A stretch of 64,000 nucleotides of DNA from Bacillus paramycoides (GTDB lineage: Bacteria > Bacillota > Bacilli > Bacillales > Bacillaceae_G), in the NCBI RefSeq assembly GCF_001884235.1, contig NZ_MAOI01000075.1, positions 62,001-126,000 on the forward strand, written 5' to 3'. Under the pieces are notes generated by a model that saw nothing but the letters and a program-made list of their open reading frames with translations, made no database searches and was not told the DNA's origin. A program made the position numbers and the translations under genes. Every line of letters starts with the position of its first letter. The stretch's first letter is position 1. Shown here one piece after another: positions 44,665-53,284 of this stretch.

Positions 44665-45465
44665 TTAAACGCTCGCTCTACTTTTTCTAATATCAATTGT
44701 ACGTAAGCTATAAAGGAGCACCCCTAAACCGAGAATTTTTTCATTATTAGACGCATTAGAACCTAATGTAATAGTCGGTACATTTAAACCCATAAACCTT
44801 TCACTCCATTCTATAGGCATATATCCTTGCTTACCGATCGCTAATGTACGTCCATCTATTGTACGGAGAGTACTTTGAATAAAATCAAACTCAACTTCTA
44901 CATCTGACAGTTTTGTAGCTTTATCAGTCATCAAAGTACCACGTATCATAGTAAATCCTTGTATCATTTTTTCTTTAAACATACCAATCTGGTGATAATT
45001 CGAATCATAGATTACCCAATCAAATCCATCCACTTCAGTATGAAAATATGCTATAATTTCCCCACTACTCGTTTCTAATCCGTAAACATCTTTATTATGT
45101 AAAAAAGGTATCACTGAAAAAAGAATGTTAGATGAAACAATCTTTGTTCCTGCCATATATTCACCATCAGGATGATATAAACCAAATTGCTTGTTCCGTT
45201 TAGGTAATTCTAATACGACAAAAGTATCAACATCCCAAAACGTTGCATTACTTCTTATAGTATTCTTTTGTATCAAATTTCCTTTTCTTAACTGCCAAAA
45301 TCCAATTCCAAAAAAGATAGAAGAAGCGATAACAATAAAGATAATCTGCCCCCAATTAACATGTCCCCAATCGTCATATACAGCGCATAAAGCAAGAATA
45401 AAAATACCCGTTCCAATTAGCAGTTTAAACTTCCCTTTTCGCTTATAGTAATCAAATAATTCCAT
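44665..45465 (-). CDS. Hypothetical membrane protein with two N-terminal helices
   Basis: 266 residues. Residues 14-31 (KLLIGTGIFILALCAVYD) and 38-56 (WGQIIFIVIASSIFFGIGFW) are membrane helices; the rest (VDTFVVLELPKRNKQFGLYHPDGEYM..., VDGFDWVIYDSNYHQIGMF) is a beta-rich domain, which vaguely suggests a tubby- or LURP-like barrel. No catalytic motif. It has no co-directional partner. I do not assign a function. Confidence 0.55.
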   Translation of the reverse strand: MELFDYYKRKGKFKLLIGTGIFILALCAVYDDWGHVNWGQIIFIVIASSIFFGIGFWQLRKGNLIQKNTIRSNATFWDVDTFVVLELPKRNKQFGLYHPDGEYMAGTKIVSSNILFSVIPFLHNKDVYGLETSSGEIIAYFHTEVDGFDWVIYDSNYHQIGMFKEKMIQGFTMIRGTLMTDKATKLSDVEVEFDFIQSTLRTIDGRTLAIGKQGYMPIEWSERFMGLNVPTITLGSNASNNEKILGLGVLLYSLRTIDIRKSRASV

Positions 45466-45826
45466 TTTTATATCTTCACCCCTTATTTATGTTCCCTAAC
45501 TATTAATATATCAAAAACATATAATGCTCTCTATCCAAAAATATGAGTTCCACTTGCCAGGTCATTTGTTACTCCTCATTATCATCAACTTGATGAATTT
45601 TATTGCTGCCAATTGAGGTTTCATAAATTTTGTACATACAGAATAGATAGCTTAGTGAATATGAAGGCCATTTTACCAACAGAATAAGGAGAAATGTTAT
45701 AATATATGTAATAATCAAATAAATATCAATAATTACGGAAAGTGATGTTTATATTTTATTATTAGTTTGTTAGAAAAGCAGATTAATTACAACGATACTG
45801 TGAAACTATTAATAGAGGTGAAATAA
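45466..45826. other. Intergenic region, nothing recognised
   Basis: AT-rich gap between the membrane-protein start and the small 45827 gene; it should contain promoters for both. No clear -10/-35 pair was confirmed. Confidence 0.4.
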
Positions 45827-45955
45827 TTGAAAAATCAATATATAAAAACACTTGTCGAAATCATGTTAAAGCATATACCCAATGCAGCTAAGAAAATGAA
45901 AGCAAAATCAATATTTTTGTATTTTAGAGATAATACCATATCGCTATCAAGCTAA
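45827..45955 (+). CDS. Possible 42-residue cationic peptide
   Basis: A TTG-initiated frame after GAGGTG with six bases of spacing, 42 codons, TAA stop at 45953, and a very strong hairpin 18 bases later. The product (KTLVEIMLKHIPNAAKKMKAKSI..., then YFRDNTISLSS) is Lys-rich and its middle could form an amphipathic helix. No family is recognised, no signal peptide. It could be a small functional peptide, a Phr-like precursor, or the remnant of a larger gene. Start codon and length are consistent with a real gene, but evidence is weak. Confidence 0.4.
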   Translation: MKNQYIKTLVEIMLKHIPNAAKKMKAKSIFLYFRDNTISLSS

Positions 45956-45972
45956 TATAAAAGATACTCCTT

Positions 45973-46033
45973 AAAATGAAAAAACGCTATTCTTTCCTAT
46001 GATTCTACAGAAAGAATAGCGTTTTTTCATTTT
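45973..46033 (+). terminator. 24-bp perfect stem terminator
   Basis: AAAATGAAAAAACGCTATTC pairs perfectly with its complement at 46010-46033 (24 bp, 13-base loop). The size and A/T flanks suggest bidirectional termination. Related stems occur at 54304-54354 and 54621-54669. Confidence 0.8.
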
Positions 46034-46167
46034 GAAATAGTTTAATTTTGCTAGCTTCACGCTAAGAAAAACAGAAAAACTGTTCAACAGGACGACTGTG
46101 CTATTTGCATAATTAGTGCTATGGATAGTTATATAATTTGTTACTTTGAAATCTAGTAAGTCAGCAT

Positions 46168-46443
46168 TTAAACTAAACATGATAATATTGATTTTGTACG
46201 ATTGTCCGTTACCTCATAATAAATTTCTAATCCTTTCCGAGTACCTGTAATCATTTTAGCAGCTTTTAATTTGGATAAATGTTGACTAATTGTACTTTGG
46301 GGCATTTGTAAATCCCCATACATTGTCGTTACATTAGTAGGGCCTTTTGCAAGCATTATTTTTACTAAGGATAAACGGACAGGATGCGCCAATACCTTTA
46401 ATACTTCAGAGATTTCTTCATACATTTCTTTTGTTTCTTTCAT
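46168..46443 (-). CDS. ArsR-family transcriptional regulator
   Basis: 91 residues. YEEISEVLKVLAHPVRLSLVKIMLAKGPTNVTTMYGDLQMPQSTISQHLSKLKAAKMI is the ArsR winged helix with the recognition helix STISQHLSKL. Metal-binding Cys of the ELCVCDL type are absent, so it is likely a non-metal or redox-type ArsR. ATG start with AAAGGGG-type SD. It is probably autoregulated through an AT-rich upstream dyad near 46470. No target gene is adjacent. Confidence 0.85.
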   Translation of the reverse strand: MKETKEMYEEISEVLKVLAHPVRLSLVKIMLAKGPTNVTTMYGDLQMPQSTISQHLSKLKAAKMITGTRKGLEIYYEVTDNRTKSILSCLV

Positions 46444-46706
46444 ATTTTTTCTCCCCTTTTATATAAACATTAATGATATCCATATATATAATTCGAAAGG
46501 ATACACGATTTTGTGTCCGTCATTTTTAAAAAAACTATAAAAAAATCTTTAGTCCGAAACTAAAGGGGGGCCTTAGCATAATGTCTCACTATCAATAATC
46601 AGTAATGAATAGAAATTTCGTTATGGGAGCAGAAGGTTTTATGTTACATCTACTCTAGATTCAACTAACTAAAATCAATGACAAAGAGAGCAGATAATCT
46701 GCTCTC
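46444..46706. other. Short gap before the GH18-NodB-GT2 gene
   Basis: No gene. A terminator hairpin lies at 46685-46707 for the minus-strand gene. Confidence 0.6.
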
Positions 46707-46707
46707 T
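46685..46707 (-). terminator. Terminator of the trimodular enzyme gene
   Basis: AGAGAGCAGA pairs with TCTGCTCTCT, overlapping the stop region. Confidence 0.75.
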
Positions 46708-49700
46708 TATGATGCCTCCTTATGTTCTGGAGAATGTTTAACACTCCCCATTCTCTTCAGTTTATTCCATCCTACTGCTACTCCTCGAATCGATGAGAAT
46801 ATAGATTTAATGACAACATAAGTCATAAATTGACGATAAATAAAGCGTTGTAAAATTAACCATACTAATGGTTTAGGGTTCTCTTTCTCTAATTTAAATG
46901 CAAATAGTGAAGCAAGAAGATCTATGACAAAGAATACAAGATAAAATCCTAACACTTTGAGCGGATTGCTACCAAAAATCCCCATAATCATTAATATATC
47001 TGCTAAAGGAGCAATGAATTGCAGAACATATTGGAACAACCACATATTAGGCAACGCAATAAATCCTAATGTTTTATGCTTTGTATTAAACAATGCTTTT
47101 CGATGTTTCCAAAGACATTGAAGTGTACCATATGACCAACGATATCGCTGTTTAATAAGACTTTTCACATCTTCAGGTGATTCCGTAAAAGCATATGCTT
47201 TTTCTTCATATACAATTCTATGTCCTTCACATAAAAACGTAATAGTAAGATCCGTATCTTCTGCTAATGTATTTTCGCTTAAATATCCAGATTCAACTAC
47301 ATTCTTTTTACGCCATGCTCCAATAGCTCCAGGAACTACTGTAATACAATTTAACTCATCAAAAGCTCTGCGTTCTAAATTAAATCCTGTAATATACTCA
47401 ACATGTTGCCAAGTAGTCAATAAATTCCGTCTATTTCCAACTTTAACATTCCCTGAAACTGCCGCTACGTTATGATTTTCAAAGTGTCTAATCATTAGAG
47501 AAATAGCGTCTTGCGCAATAATAGTATCCGCATCTAAAGTGACAATGATTTCTCCACGTGATTGTTGAAATCCTAAGTTCATTGCGGATGATTTCCCACC
47601 GTTTTCTTTCTGAATTAAACGAACTTTAGGGTGTTTATAAAATGTTTCTTGAATTACTTTTGACGTACCATCTTTCGATCCGTCATCCACAACAATAACT
47701 TCAAACTCTCTATAATCACTATCCAAAATTGAGCGAATCGTCTTGGCTATCACCTTTTCTTCATTATATGCTGCTATGACAACACTAACGAAAGGTTGAT
47801 AAGAAGAATTAGTAAATAAGCGAGCGCTTACTTTCTTTTTCTGCTTGAATGCAAAATATATTAAAAATAGGAATCGGAAAATACCTAATCCAATAGCAAT
47901 ATAAAAAATAGTTGTTAATATATGCTTTGCATATCCCATTCCTGAAAAGATAGCTTTATTGTAAAGTAAATATTGCTTACCCTCAGAAGAAACAGGAGGC
48001 ATAACTTCATCTCGTTCTTTATTCATTAAATCTGAAATTGTTACAAAACTATATCCATGCTTTTTAAGGTCTTTAATAATAATCGGTAGCGCCTCTACCG
48101 TATGGGTACGATTCCCTCCTGCATCATGAAGAAGAATAACATTTCCCTCTCCCTTATAAATGGGGTTAAGAGCACGCTTTACCAATTCATTGGTTGATGG
48201 CATTGCCCAGTCCTCAGGATCAACTTTTTCTGCCACCATTGTATAGTTCATATTTTGCGCACGCAAAATAGGCATTATTTCATTTGATGAATCTGGATTA
48301 GCATCCGCTTCATATGGCGGCCTAAATAAAACAGTAGAATGTCCAGTTATTTCCTGAATTAAACGTTGTGTCGTATTCAGTTCTACTTTTGTTCGTAGTA
48401 AAGACGTATTAGCTACGTTAGGATGCTTGAAGGTGTGATTACCAATTTCATGCCCTTCATCGTATATTCTTTTTACAATACTAGCATTTAGCTGAGCGTT
48501 TTCACCAAGTATAAAAAAGGCTGCTTTTATTTTATTCTCTTTTAATATATCTAGAATTTCCGGTGTGTATTTAGGATCTGGTCCATCATCAAATGTTAAT
48601 ACTACTTGTTTTCCTTTTGGTTTTCCATAACGTTGCACTTCGTATGCAGATGGTAGTGATTGATATACTTCATCTGTAAGATAACCATTTTTATCTACTT
48701 TATAATCTCTCAATCCATTTTTTCTTTCATTCTCAATCTGTAAAATTTCACCTTGTCCAGAATAATTCACTTCATCCAAACTAGCGATTTTATGTAATGC
48801 ATCATGATTATTTTGTACCTCAATAGGATTTTTTAACACTTTCCATATAGTAGGATCTTCTGCTCCTAATCTCCATAATGCAAACCCCTTTGCATTGTTG
48901 TTCATTGCGATTTTCACTTGATTATAAAGAGTAACACCATCTAAGAACCAAGCATTATGTTCTTTCCCCTCTGTTTTATACCTAAAATAAGGGTTTCCAC
49001 TAATCTTATCCCATTGAATTTTTATATTTGAATCATGAGCCATTGTCATAACTTCTGAGAAAGTTAAAGGCTTCGCAGGTTCTTTACTATTTACTTTCCA
49101 ATCATATCCATAGTTACCGAAAGCGACTATAAGTTTCTCAGACGGAATATTTAGTTCATTAAGCGTATGTTCGAACCATTTATTTGAAGCAATTGGTCCT
49201 GGTGCCCCTGCTCCATAGTGCTCGTCATACATCATTACAATCATTCGATCTATCACTTTGGCTAACGCACCATAATCAAAAGCTTTATCATTAGCAGGGA
49301 CATCTTGCGTAACGAGCAAATGATGTTTATGAAAGACCGTAGTAAGTTCTTTCATGAAATTTGTTAAGTTTTCTCTATCGCCCTCAGGTATTGCCTCAAA
49401 GTCAATATTAATACCCGAAAATTGATTCTTTTCAACTTGCTTTACTAAATCATTAATAAACTTTGTCTTTACACCATCTGGGGAATTCAATAACTTATGA
49501 ATAAGCCCACCATCAGGACCAGAAGCTTCCTCTGTATAGTTAGTAAGTAAAGGCATAATTTTCACTTTATTTTTTTCTGCTAACTTTACAATCTCAGTTT
49601 TTATCTCACTACTAATTGTTAAGTCTGCTTTTAAGTGATACCATTCCGGTACTAACGTGGTTAATGAATCGATATTTTCTTTTAAAGAAGCTGTACTATT

Positions 49701-50057
49701 TTCATCCCAGTTTACATAAAAACCATAAACTTCTTTAGGTTGTTTGCTATCGTTCGTTGAATTCACCGAACTTTCATCGTTTTTCATTTCGGTATTAGGT
49801 TTGAATTCTTCTTTCTTTAACTGCTGGTCGCTAAGTTTTTGATTAATAGGTACAAGTTTAGTATCCTCTTTTACAGTAGGATTCATATTTGGAATTTCTG
49901 GTGTTGAAAAAATACTTTGAAAGAAAAAATAAAATACAATACTTATGCTAACTATTGAGATACATAGAAACCAACTAAAAGCTATTTTTCTTCTTCCTTT
50001 AGGATCATAAAAAACAGGTTTTGATTTATCTTTCTCTTGTTGAATTTTTTTCTCCAT
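46707..50057 (-). CDS. Trimodular glycan enzyme: GH18 + NodB deacetylase + GT2 synthase
   Basis: 1116 residues. TM at ~26-47, then a GH18 chitinase-like domain (~110-430; FSGINIDFEAIPEG replaces the usual DxxDxDxE with a reduced motif), a NodB polysaccharide deacetylase (~475-700; LTFDDGPDPKYTPEIL and GHEIGNHTFKHPN metal motifs), a second TM near 740, and a processive GT2 synthase (~775-1020; VVIAAYNEEKVI, DxD in LDADTII, EDTDLT, QRYRW) with C-terminal membrane helices. Such a protein would polymerise, de-acetylate and perhaps trim an N-acetylglucosamine-type polymer at the membrane. It is preceded by the rsgI-sigI pair on the same strand, 173 bases away. Confidence 0.9.
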   Translation of the reverse strand: MEKKIQQEKDKSKPVFYDPKGRRKIAFSWFLCISIVSISIVFYFFFQSIFSTPEIPNMNPTVKEDTKLVPINQKLSDQQLKKEEFKPNTEMKNDESSVNSTNDSKQPKEVYGFYVNWDENSTASLKENIDSLTTLVPEWYHLKADLTISSEIKTEIVKLAEKNKVKIMPLLTNYTEEASGPDGGLIHKLLNSPDGVKTKFINDLVKQVEKNQFSGINIDFEAIPEGDRENLTNFMKELTTVFHKHHLLVTQDVPANDKAFDYGALAKVIDRMIVMMYDEHYGAGAPGPIASNKWFEHTLNELNIPSEKLIVAFGNYGYDWKVNSKEPAKPLTFSEVMTMAHDSNIKIQWDKISGNPYFRYKTEGKEHNAWFLDGVTLYNQVKIAMNNNAKGFALWRLGAEDPTIWKVLKNPIEVQNNHDALHKIASLDEVNYSGQGEILQIENERKNGLRDYKVDKNGYLTDEVYQSLPSAYEVQRYGKPKGKQVVLTFDDGPDPKYTPEILDILKENKIKAAFFILGENAQLNASIVKRIYDEGHEIGNHTFKHPNVANTSLLRTKVELNTTQRLIQEITGHSTVLFRPPYEADANPDSSNEIMPILRAQNMNYTMVAEKVDPEDWAMPSTNELVKRALNPIYKGEGNVILLHDAGGNRTHTVEALPIIIKDLKKHGYSFVTISDLMNKERDEVMPPVSSEGKQYLLYNKAIFSGMGYAKHILTTIFYIAIGLGIFRFLFLIYFAFKQKKKVSARLFTNSSYQPFVSVVIAAYNEEKVIAKTIRSILDSDYREFEVIVVDDGSKDGTSKVIQETFYKHPKVRLIQKENGGKSSAMNLGFQQSRGEIIVTLDADTIIAQDAISLMIRHFENHNVAAVSGNVKVGNRRNLLTTWQHVEYITGFNLERRAFDELNCITVVPGAIGAWRKKNVVESGYLSENTLAEDTDLTITFLCEGHRIVYEEKAYAFTESPEDVKSLIKQRYRWSYGTLQCLWKHRKALFNTKHKTLGFIALPNMWLFQYVLQFIAPLADILMIMGIFGSNPLKVLGFYLVFFVIDLLASLFAFKLEKENPKPLVWLILQRFIYRQFMTYVVIKSIFSSIRGVAVGWNKLKRMGSVKHSPEHKEAS

Positions 50058-50230
50058 TATATCTTCTACATACTCCTTTTCGCCTTATTCTAAGTACAAA
50101 CGCAAACTATATTAATAGGATACGAAAATAGCTTAATAGGAATATAGAATAATAAATTCCTTTTAGCTTTGAAATTAAACGAATCCCCATCTTCAACATT
50201 TTATGGATTCTTCTTTCCATTCCCTTGATG

Positions 50231-51730
50231 TTATGTGGCAGGAATGTTTTCGTCCTCATTTTCAGACCCGTTATTTTCGTTTATATTACCTTTATTTCCT
50301 TGCTGATTCTCATTATTTTCTTGTTTATATCCCCTACCGTTGTTCTCTTGCTGATGTCCATTATTTCCTTGCTGAGATCCTCTTCCATTGTTCTCTTGCT
50401 GATGTCCATTATTTCCTTGCTGAGATCCCCTACCGTTGTTCTCTTGCTGATGTCCATTATTTCCTTGCTGAGATCCCCTACCATTGTTCTCTTGCTGATG
50501 TCCATTATTTCCTTGCTGAGATCCCCTACCATTGTTCTCTTGCTGATGTCCATTATTTCCTTGCTGAGATCCTCTACCGTTGTTCTCTTGCTGATGTCCA
50601 TTATTTCCTTGCTGAGATCCTCTTCCGTTGTTCTCTTGCTGGTTTCCATTATTTCCTTGCTGAAATCCTCTTCCGTTGTTCTCTTGCTGGTTTCCATTAT
50701 TTCCTTGCTGAGACCCTCTACCGTTGTTTTCTTGCTGGTTTCCATTACTTCCTTGCTGAGATCCTCTTCCGTTGTTCTCTTGCTGGTTTCCATTATTTCC
50801 TTGCTGAGACCCTCTACCGTTGTTTTCTTGCTGGTTTCCATTACTTCCTTGCTGAGACCCTCTACCGTTGTTTTCTTCCTGATATCTATTATTTTCTTTT
50901 ATTTGCTTAGGTTGCTGTTCCTTGGATTGCTTTTGTTCTATATACTTTTGCTTCTCGTATCCTTCTTCTTTTACAGGTGACGAATTCGATGATGTATCAG
51001 GAGATGACTTTTGTTGCGAATGTATCTCCTCATCGCGCTCCTCTTGATTAGACGGCGGCGCAGGAGGAGTAAGTGATTTCCGCTTCTCATTCTCTTGTTT
51101 TATATAAACACCTGTGCCAACCCCTGCTTTCTTGGCATTCTCTCGCATTTGCATCGTACTGGTTTGATATACGACTGTAATATGTTTTATCTCATACTCT
51201 TTCTTTAATTCTTGCATAGCCTTTTCCAATTGTGGTTCTAGCGACTTGTCCTTTGTAACAGCTGTTAGCATAACTTGCTTATCATTCGTTAAGTACTTAT
51301 CCTCTTGACTCTTCTTTATAATAGTACGTATTACGTCTTGCAGGTGTTTATTTTCCCATCGCTTCATTTCATTTAAAATACGCCTTCCATCATCATTACA
51401 AGCTCGCAAATCTATAACACGAAGATCCTTTGTTACGCTCACCTCTAAACTTGGATTTATATCAACTGAGACATAAGCAAATACTTTTTCTTCAGGTTGG
51501 TTGTAGAAAAACAGCAACACACATAGAAAACAAGCAACAAGTAATGATGCAGGCTTTAAGAAAGAAGGGATTGAAAAATGCGGTGCTCTTTGTTCTTGTT
51601 CGTTAAACGAGATTTCCTCTCCAATCATGTAAGAGTGCGCTTTTCTTTTAAACGAAATAAATTCTCCATTTGGAGTTAAAACAACTAGGCTATGTTTTTT
51701 TATATCCATCACAATTCCTTTATTCATCAT
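50231..51730 (-). CDS. rsgI: RsgI-type anti-sigma factor with 48-bp repeat tail
   Basis: 499 residues, translationally coupled to sigI (start ATG at 51730 overlaps its stop). N-terminal RsgI domain (MDIKKHSLVVLTPNGEFISF to ~56), TM ~59-77 (PASLLVACFLCVLLFFYN), an external domain (VSVDINPSLEVSVTKDLRVID) and a tail of 11-12 copies of a 16-residue unit (ENNGRGSQQGNNGHQQ). RsgI proteins hold SigI at the membrane; the tail may reach into the wall. The unit is extremely uniform, with several identical copies, so length is likely variable. Confidence 0.92.
   Translation of the reverse strand: MMNKGIVMDIKKHSLVVLTPNGEFISFKRKAHSYMIGEEISFNEQEQRAPHFSIPSFLKPASLLVACFLCVLLFFYNQPEEKVFAYVSVDINPSLEVSVTKDLRVIDLRACNDDGRRILNEMKRWENKHLQDVIRTIIKKSQEDKYLTNDKQVMLTAVTKDKSLEPQLEKAMQELKKEYEIKHITVVYQTSTMQMRENAKKAGVGTGVYIKQENEKRKSLTPPAPPSNQEERDEEIHSQQKSSPDTSSNSSPVKEEGYEKQKYIEQKQSKEQQPKQIKENNRYQEENNGRGSQQGSNGNQQENNGRGSQQGNNGNQQENNGRGSQQGSNGNQQENNGRGSQQGNNGNQQENNGRGFQQGNNGNQQENNGRGSQQGNNGHQQENNGRGSQQGNNGHQQENNGRGSQQGNNGHQQENNGRGSQQGNNGHQQENNGRGSQQGNNGHQQENNGRGSQQGNNGHQQENNGRGYKQENNENQQGNKGNINENNGSENEDENIPAT
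50310..50880. repeat. 48-bp tandem repeat tract (11-12 copies) in rsgI
   Basis: Each unit encodes 16 residues; the last six or so copies carry His at position 14 and earlier ones Asn. Copies differ mostly at a few synonymous sites. The tract leaves long stop-free frames on both strands, which are artefacts of periodicity, not genes. Expected to be a site of slippage or recombination. Confidence 0.9.
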
Positions 51731-52440
51731 GCTACCCCTCTTATATAATCAAGAATATATGTATAGTTGTTTGCAAAGATAATACACATTGCAATAATGT
51801 ATTTTCTATGCCGCTCTAACGTTTTACGACTTACCCTAACACGCGGTTCAATATGTTTAAGCGGTAACTTTTTCTTTCGGAACAGCTCTTCCATCATTTT
51901 CTCATCTTTTATAATAATCTTTACAATTTCTATTAAGTGCTCACGCGTATCACGATGCTTAGGAGATTCCTTAGCAAGCTCTGAAAATGTGATTTTAAAC
52001 TCAGCTAGCACACTTTGAAAATGAAGAATTTCCTCCTTACGGTTACTATTTTCCATCTCTTTCATATACTCCGTAAGCGATACTTGCATTTCTAACATTT
52101 CCTCTTGCTCATCTTCTTTTAAAAAGACAAGATTATGCTTAGACTCCTTGCGTATATAGTCAATTACATCTCTTTTTATAAGAAGATCAGCAAACGCTAG
52201 AAAAGATTTTCCTTTTTTATATGAATACTGTTCAATTGCTTGGTTAAACGCAAACAATCCAATGCTATATTCATCATCCTGTTCTGTAATATATCGGCGG
52301 CAGACAGACGAAATTGATTTTCTAATAAAAGGCTGATACTGTACGATAAAAGCTTCCTTATCTCCTCCGTTGTTTTGTATGTTATATACGATATCTTCTA
52401 TTTTCGTTTTTTTTAAGATCCTCATTACTAAACTCAACAC
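51727..52440 (-). CDS. sigI: RNA polymerase sigma factor SigI
   Basis: 237 residues if started at GTG 52440 after AAGGAGG; the frame continues ten codons to a second possible start at 52470 with a weaker SD. Sigma region 2-like KAFIVQYQPFIRKSISSVCRRYITEQDDEYSIGLFAFNQAI and FLAFADLLIKRDVIDYIRKES, then C-terminal helices including VSRKTLERHRKYIIAM, the SigI domain rather than a standard sigma-70 region 4. Partner anti-sigma rsgI overlaps downstream by ATGA. SigI responds to heat or wall stress in bacilli. The sigI leader has a dyad at 52481-52499. Confidence 0.92.
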   Translation of the reverse strand: MLSLVMRILKKTKIEDIVYNIQNNGGDKEAFIVQYQPFIRKSISSVCRRYITEQDDEYSIGLFAFNQAIEQYSYKKGKSFLAFADLLIKRDVIDYIRKESKHNLVFLKEDEQEEMLEMQVSLTEYMKEMENSNRKEEILHFQSVLAEFKITFSELAKESPKHRDTREHLIEIVKIIIKDEKMMEELFRKKKLPLKHIEPRVRVSRKTLERHRKYIIAMCIIFANNYTYILDYIRGVA

Positions 52441-52480
52441 TAGTAATCTCCCTGCCTCCTTCTGCTTCAAATAGCAAAAT

Positions 52481-52499
52481 AGTCACTAAATAAGTGACC
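52481..52499. promoter_or_regulatory. Dyad in the sigI leader
   Basis: AGTCACT and AGTGACC flank five bases, shortly upstream of the sigI SD. Could be an operator or RNA stem. Confidence 0.45.
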
Positions 52500-52588
52500 A
52501 TTCAAGCACATTTTCTTAGTACTTTTCTTTTGGCTTGTCTTATTTCTGTTGCTCATATTTTTCGAGGGTGATTTTTTTCACCGTTTTC

Positions 52589-52860
52589 TTAATGATTATT
52601 CTTTTCTGTTTGTGCTAGAGTTAAGTTTGTATTTTGATTTACCTTCTTATTCTCTTTCGCAATAGCGTCCGCTTGTTTTGCTTGCTCTTTTTCTATTTTA
52701 GCTGCAATCTTTGAATAACTCTTCTCTATATTTTTGGTAATTTCAGCTTTTGCTTTCGGATTCCCCGTTTGATCTAGCAATTTTATTAATGCTTCTTTCG
52801 ATGTGTACTTTTACTTTCAGTGCTTCTTTTTCTTCTTTGCCAAAAGCTTATCTTACTTTC
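52589..52860 (-). pseudogene. DUF5667-like gene relic
   Basis: The frame 52589-52780 reads MLDQTGNPKAKAEITKNIEKSYSKIAAKIEKEQAKQADAIAKENKK..., a Lys/Glu-rich helical stretch. Just upstream, in a shifted frame, KEEKEALKVKVHIE continues the same kind of sequence, and beyond that the frame breaks with stops. It resembles DUF5667-type secreted proteins associated with anti-sigma systems, now decayed. The family assignment is tentative. Confidence 0.5.
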
Positions 52861-53284
52861 CTAAGTCTTCTGTCGCTTTTTTCTAATGTTTCTTATGTAA
52901 AATTGCTTTTTAATCGTGTTTTTTCATAATCATTTTTCTTCCATTTTCTTTCTTTACTATATATATTCGAAGGAACAAAAAAATTTATGGGGGTCAAAAA
53001 AACATTTTTTATAAAATAGCTATTTATTTCAAAAATAAAAACCATCAATTTGAAAAAAGATTAATCAAATTGATGGTTTTCTTGTTATATTTATTAATTT
53101 TTTATAACTAAGGTTAATCATATAAGCCTTTAATTGTAGTTATCCTTTTTTCTGTTACTTCTATTGCAAACATGATACAAGATTTTATCGGCCACCCATC
53201 CACTAAAACCGTACAAGTTGGTTTCTCAATGTATCTAAAATAGTATCAGCTGTTCTCACTATTCCCTGCCGATTTTCTCCATTG
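52861..53284. other. Intergenic region with one strong hairpin
   Basis: No intact gene. 53037-53080 is a long stem (see next entry). The rest is AT-rich. Confidence 0.6.
53037..53080. terminator. Long terminator-like stem
   Basis: AAAACCATCAATTTGA pairs with TCAAATTGATGGTTTT around an 11-base loop. Confidence 0.75.

Noticed and set aside
46444-46706. Possible small RNA between arsR and the trimodular gene
   Set aside because: No clear promoter; the only structure is the terminator of the minus-strand gene.
50310-50880. Regular repeats resembling a CRISPR array
   Set aside because: The repeats are contiguous coding units without spacers and lie inside rsgI; no cas genes nearby.
50203-50980. 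Long stop-free plus-strand frames (up to 251 codons) and a minus-strand frame across the rsgI repeats
   Set aside because: They arise because a 48-bp repeat without stops is open in several frames. No SD or family signature, and rsgI explains the region.
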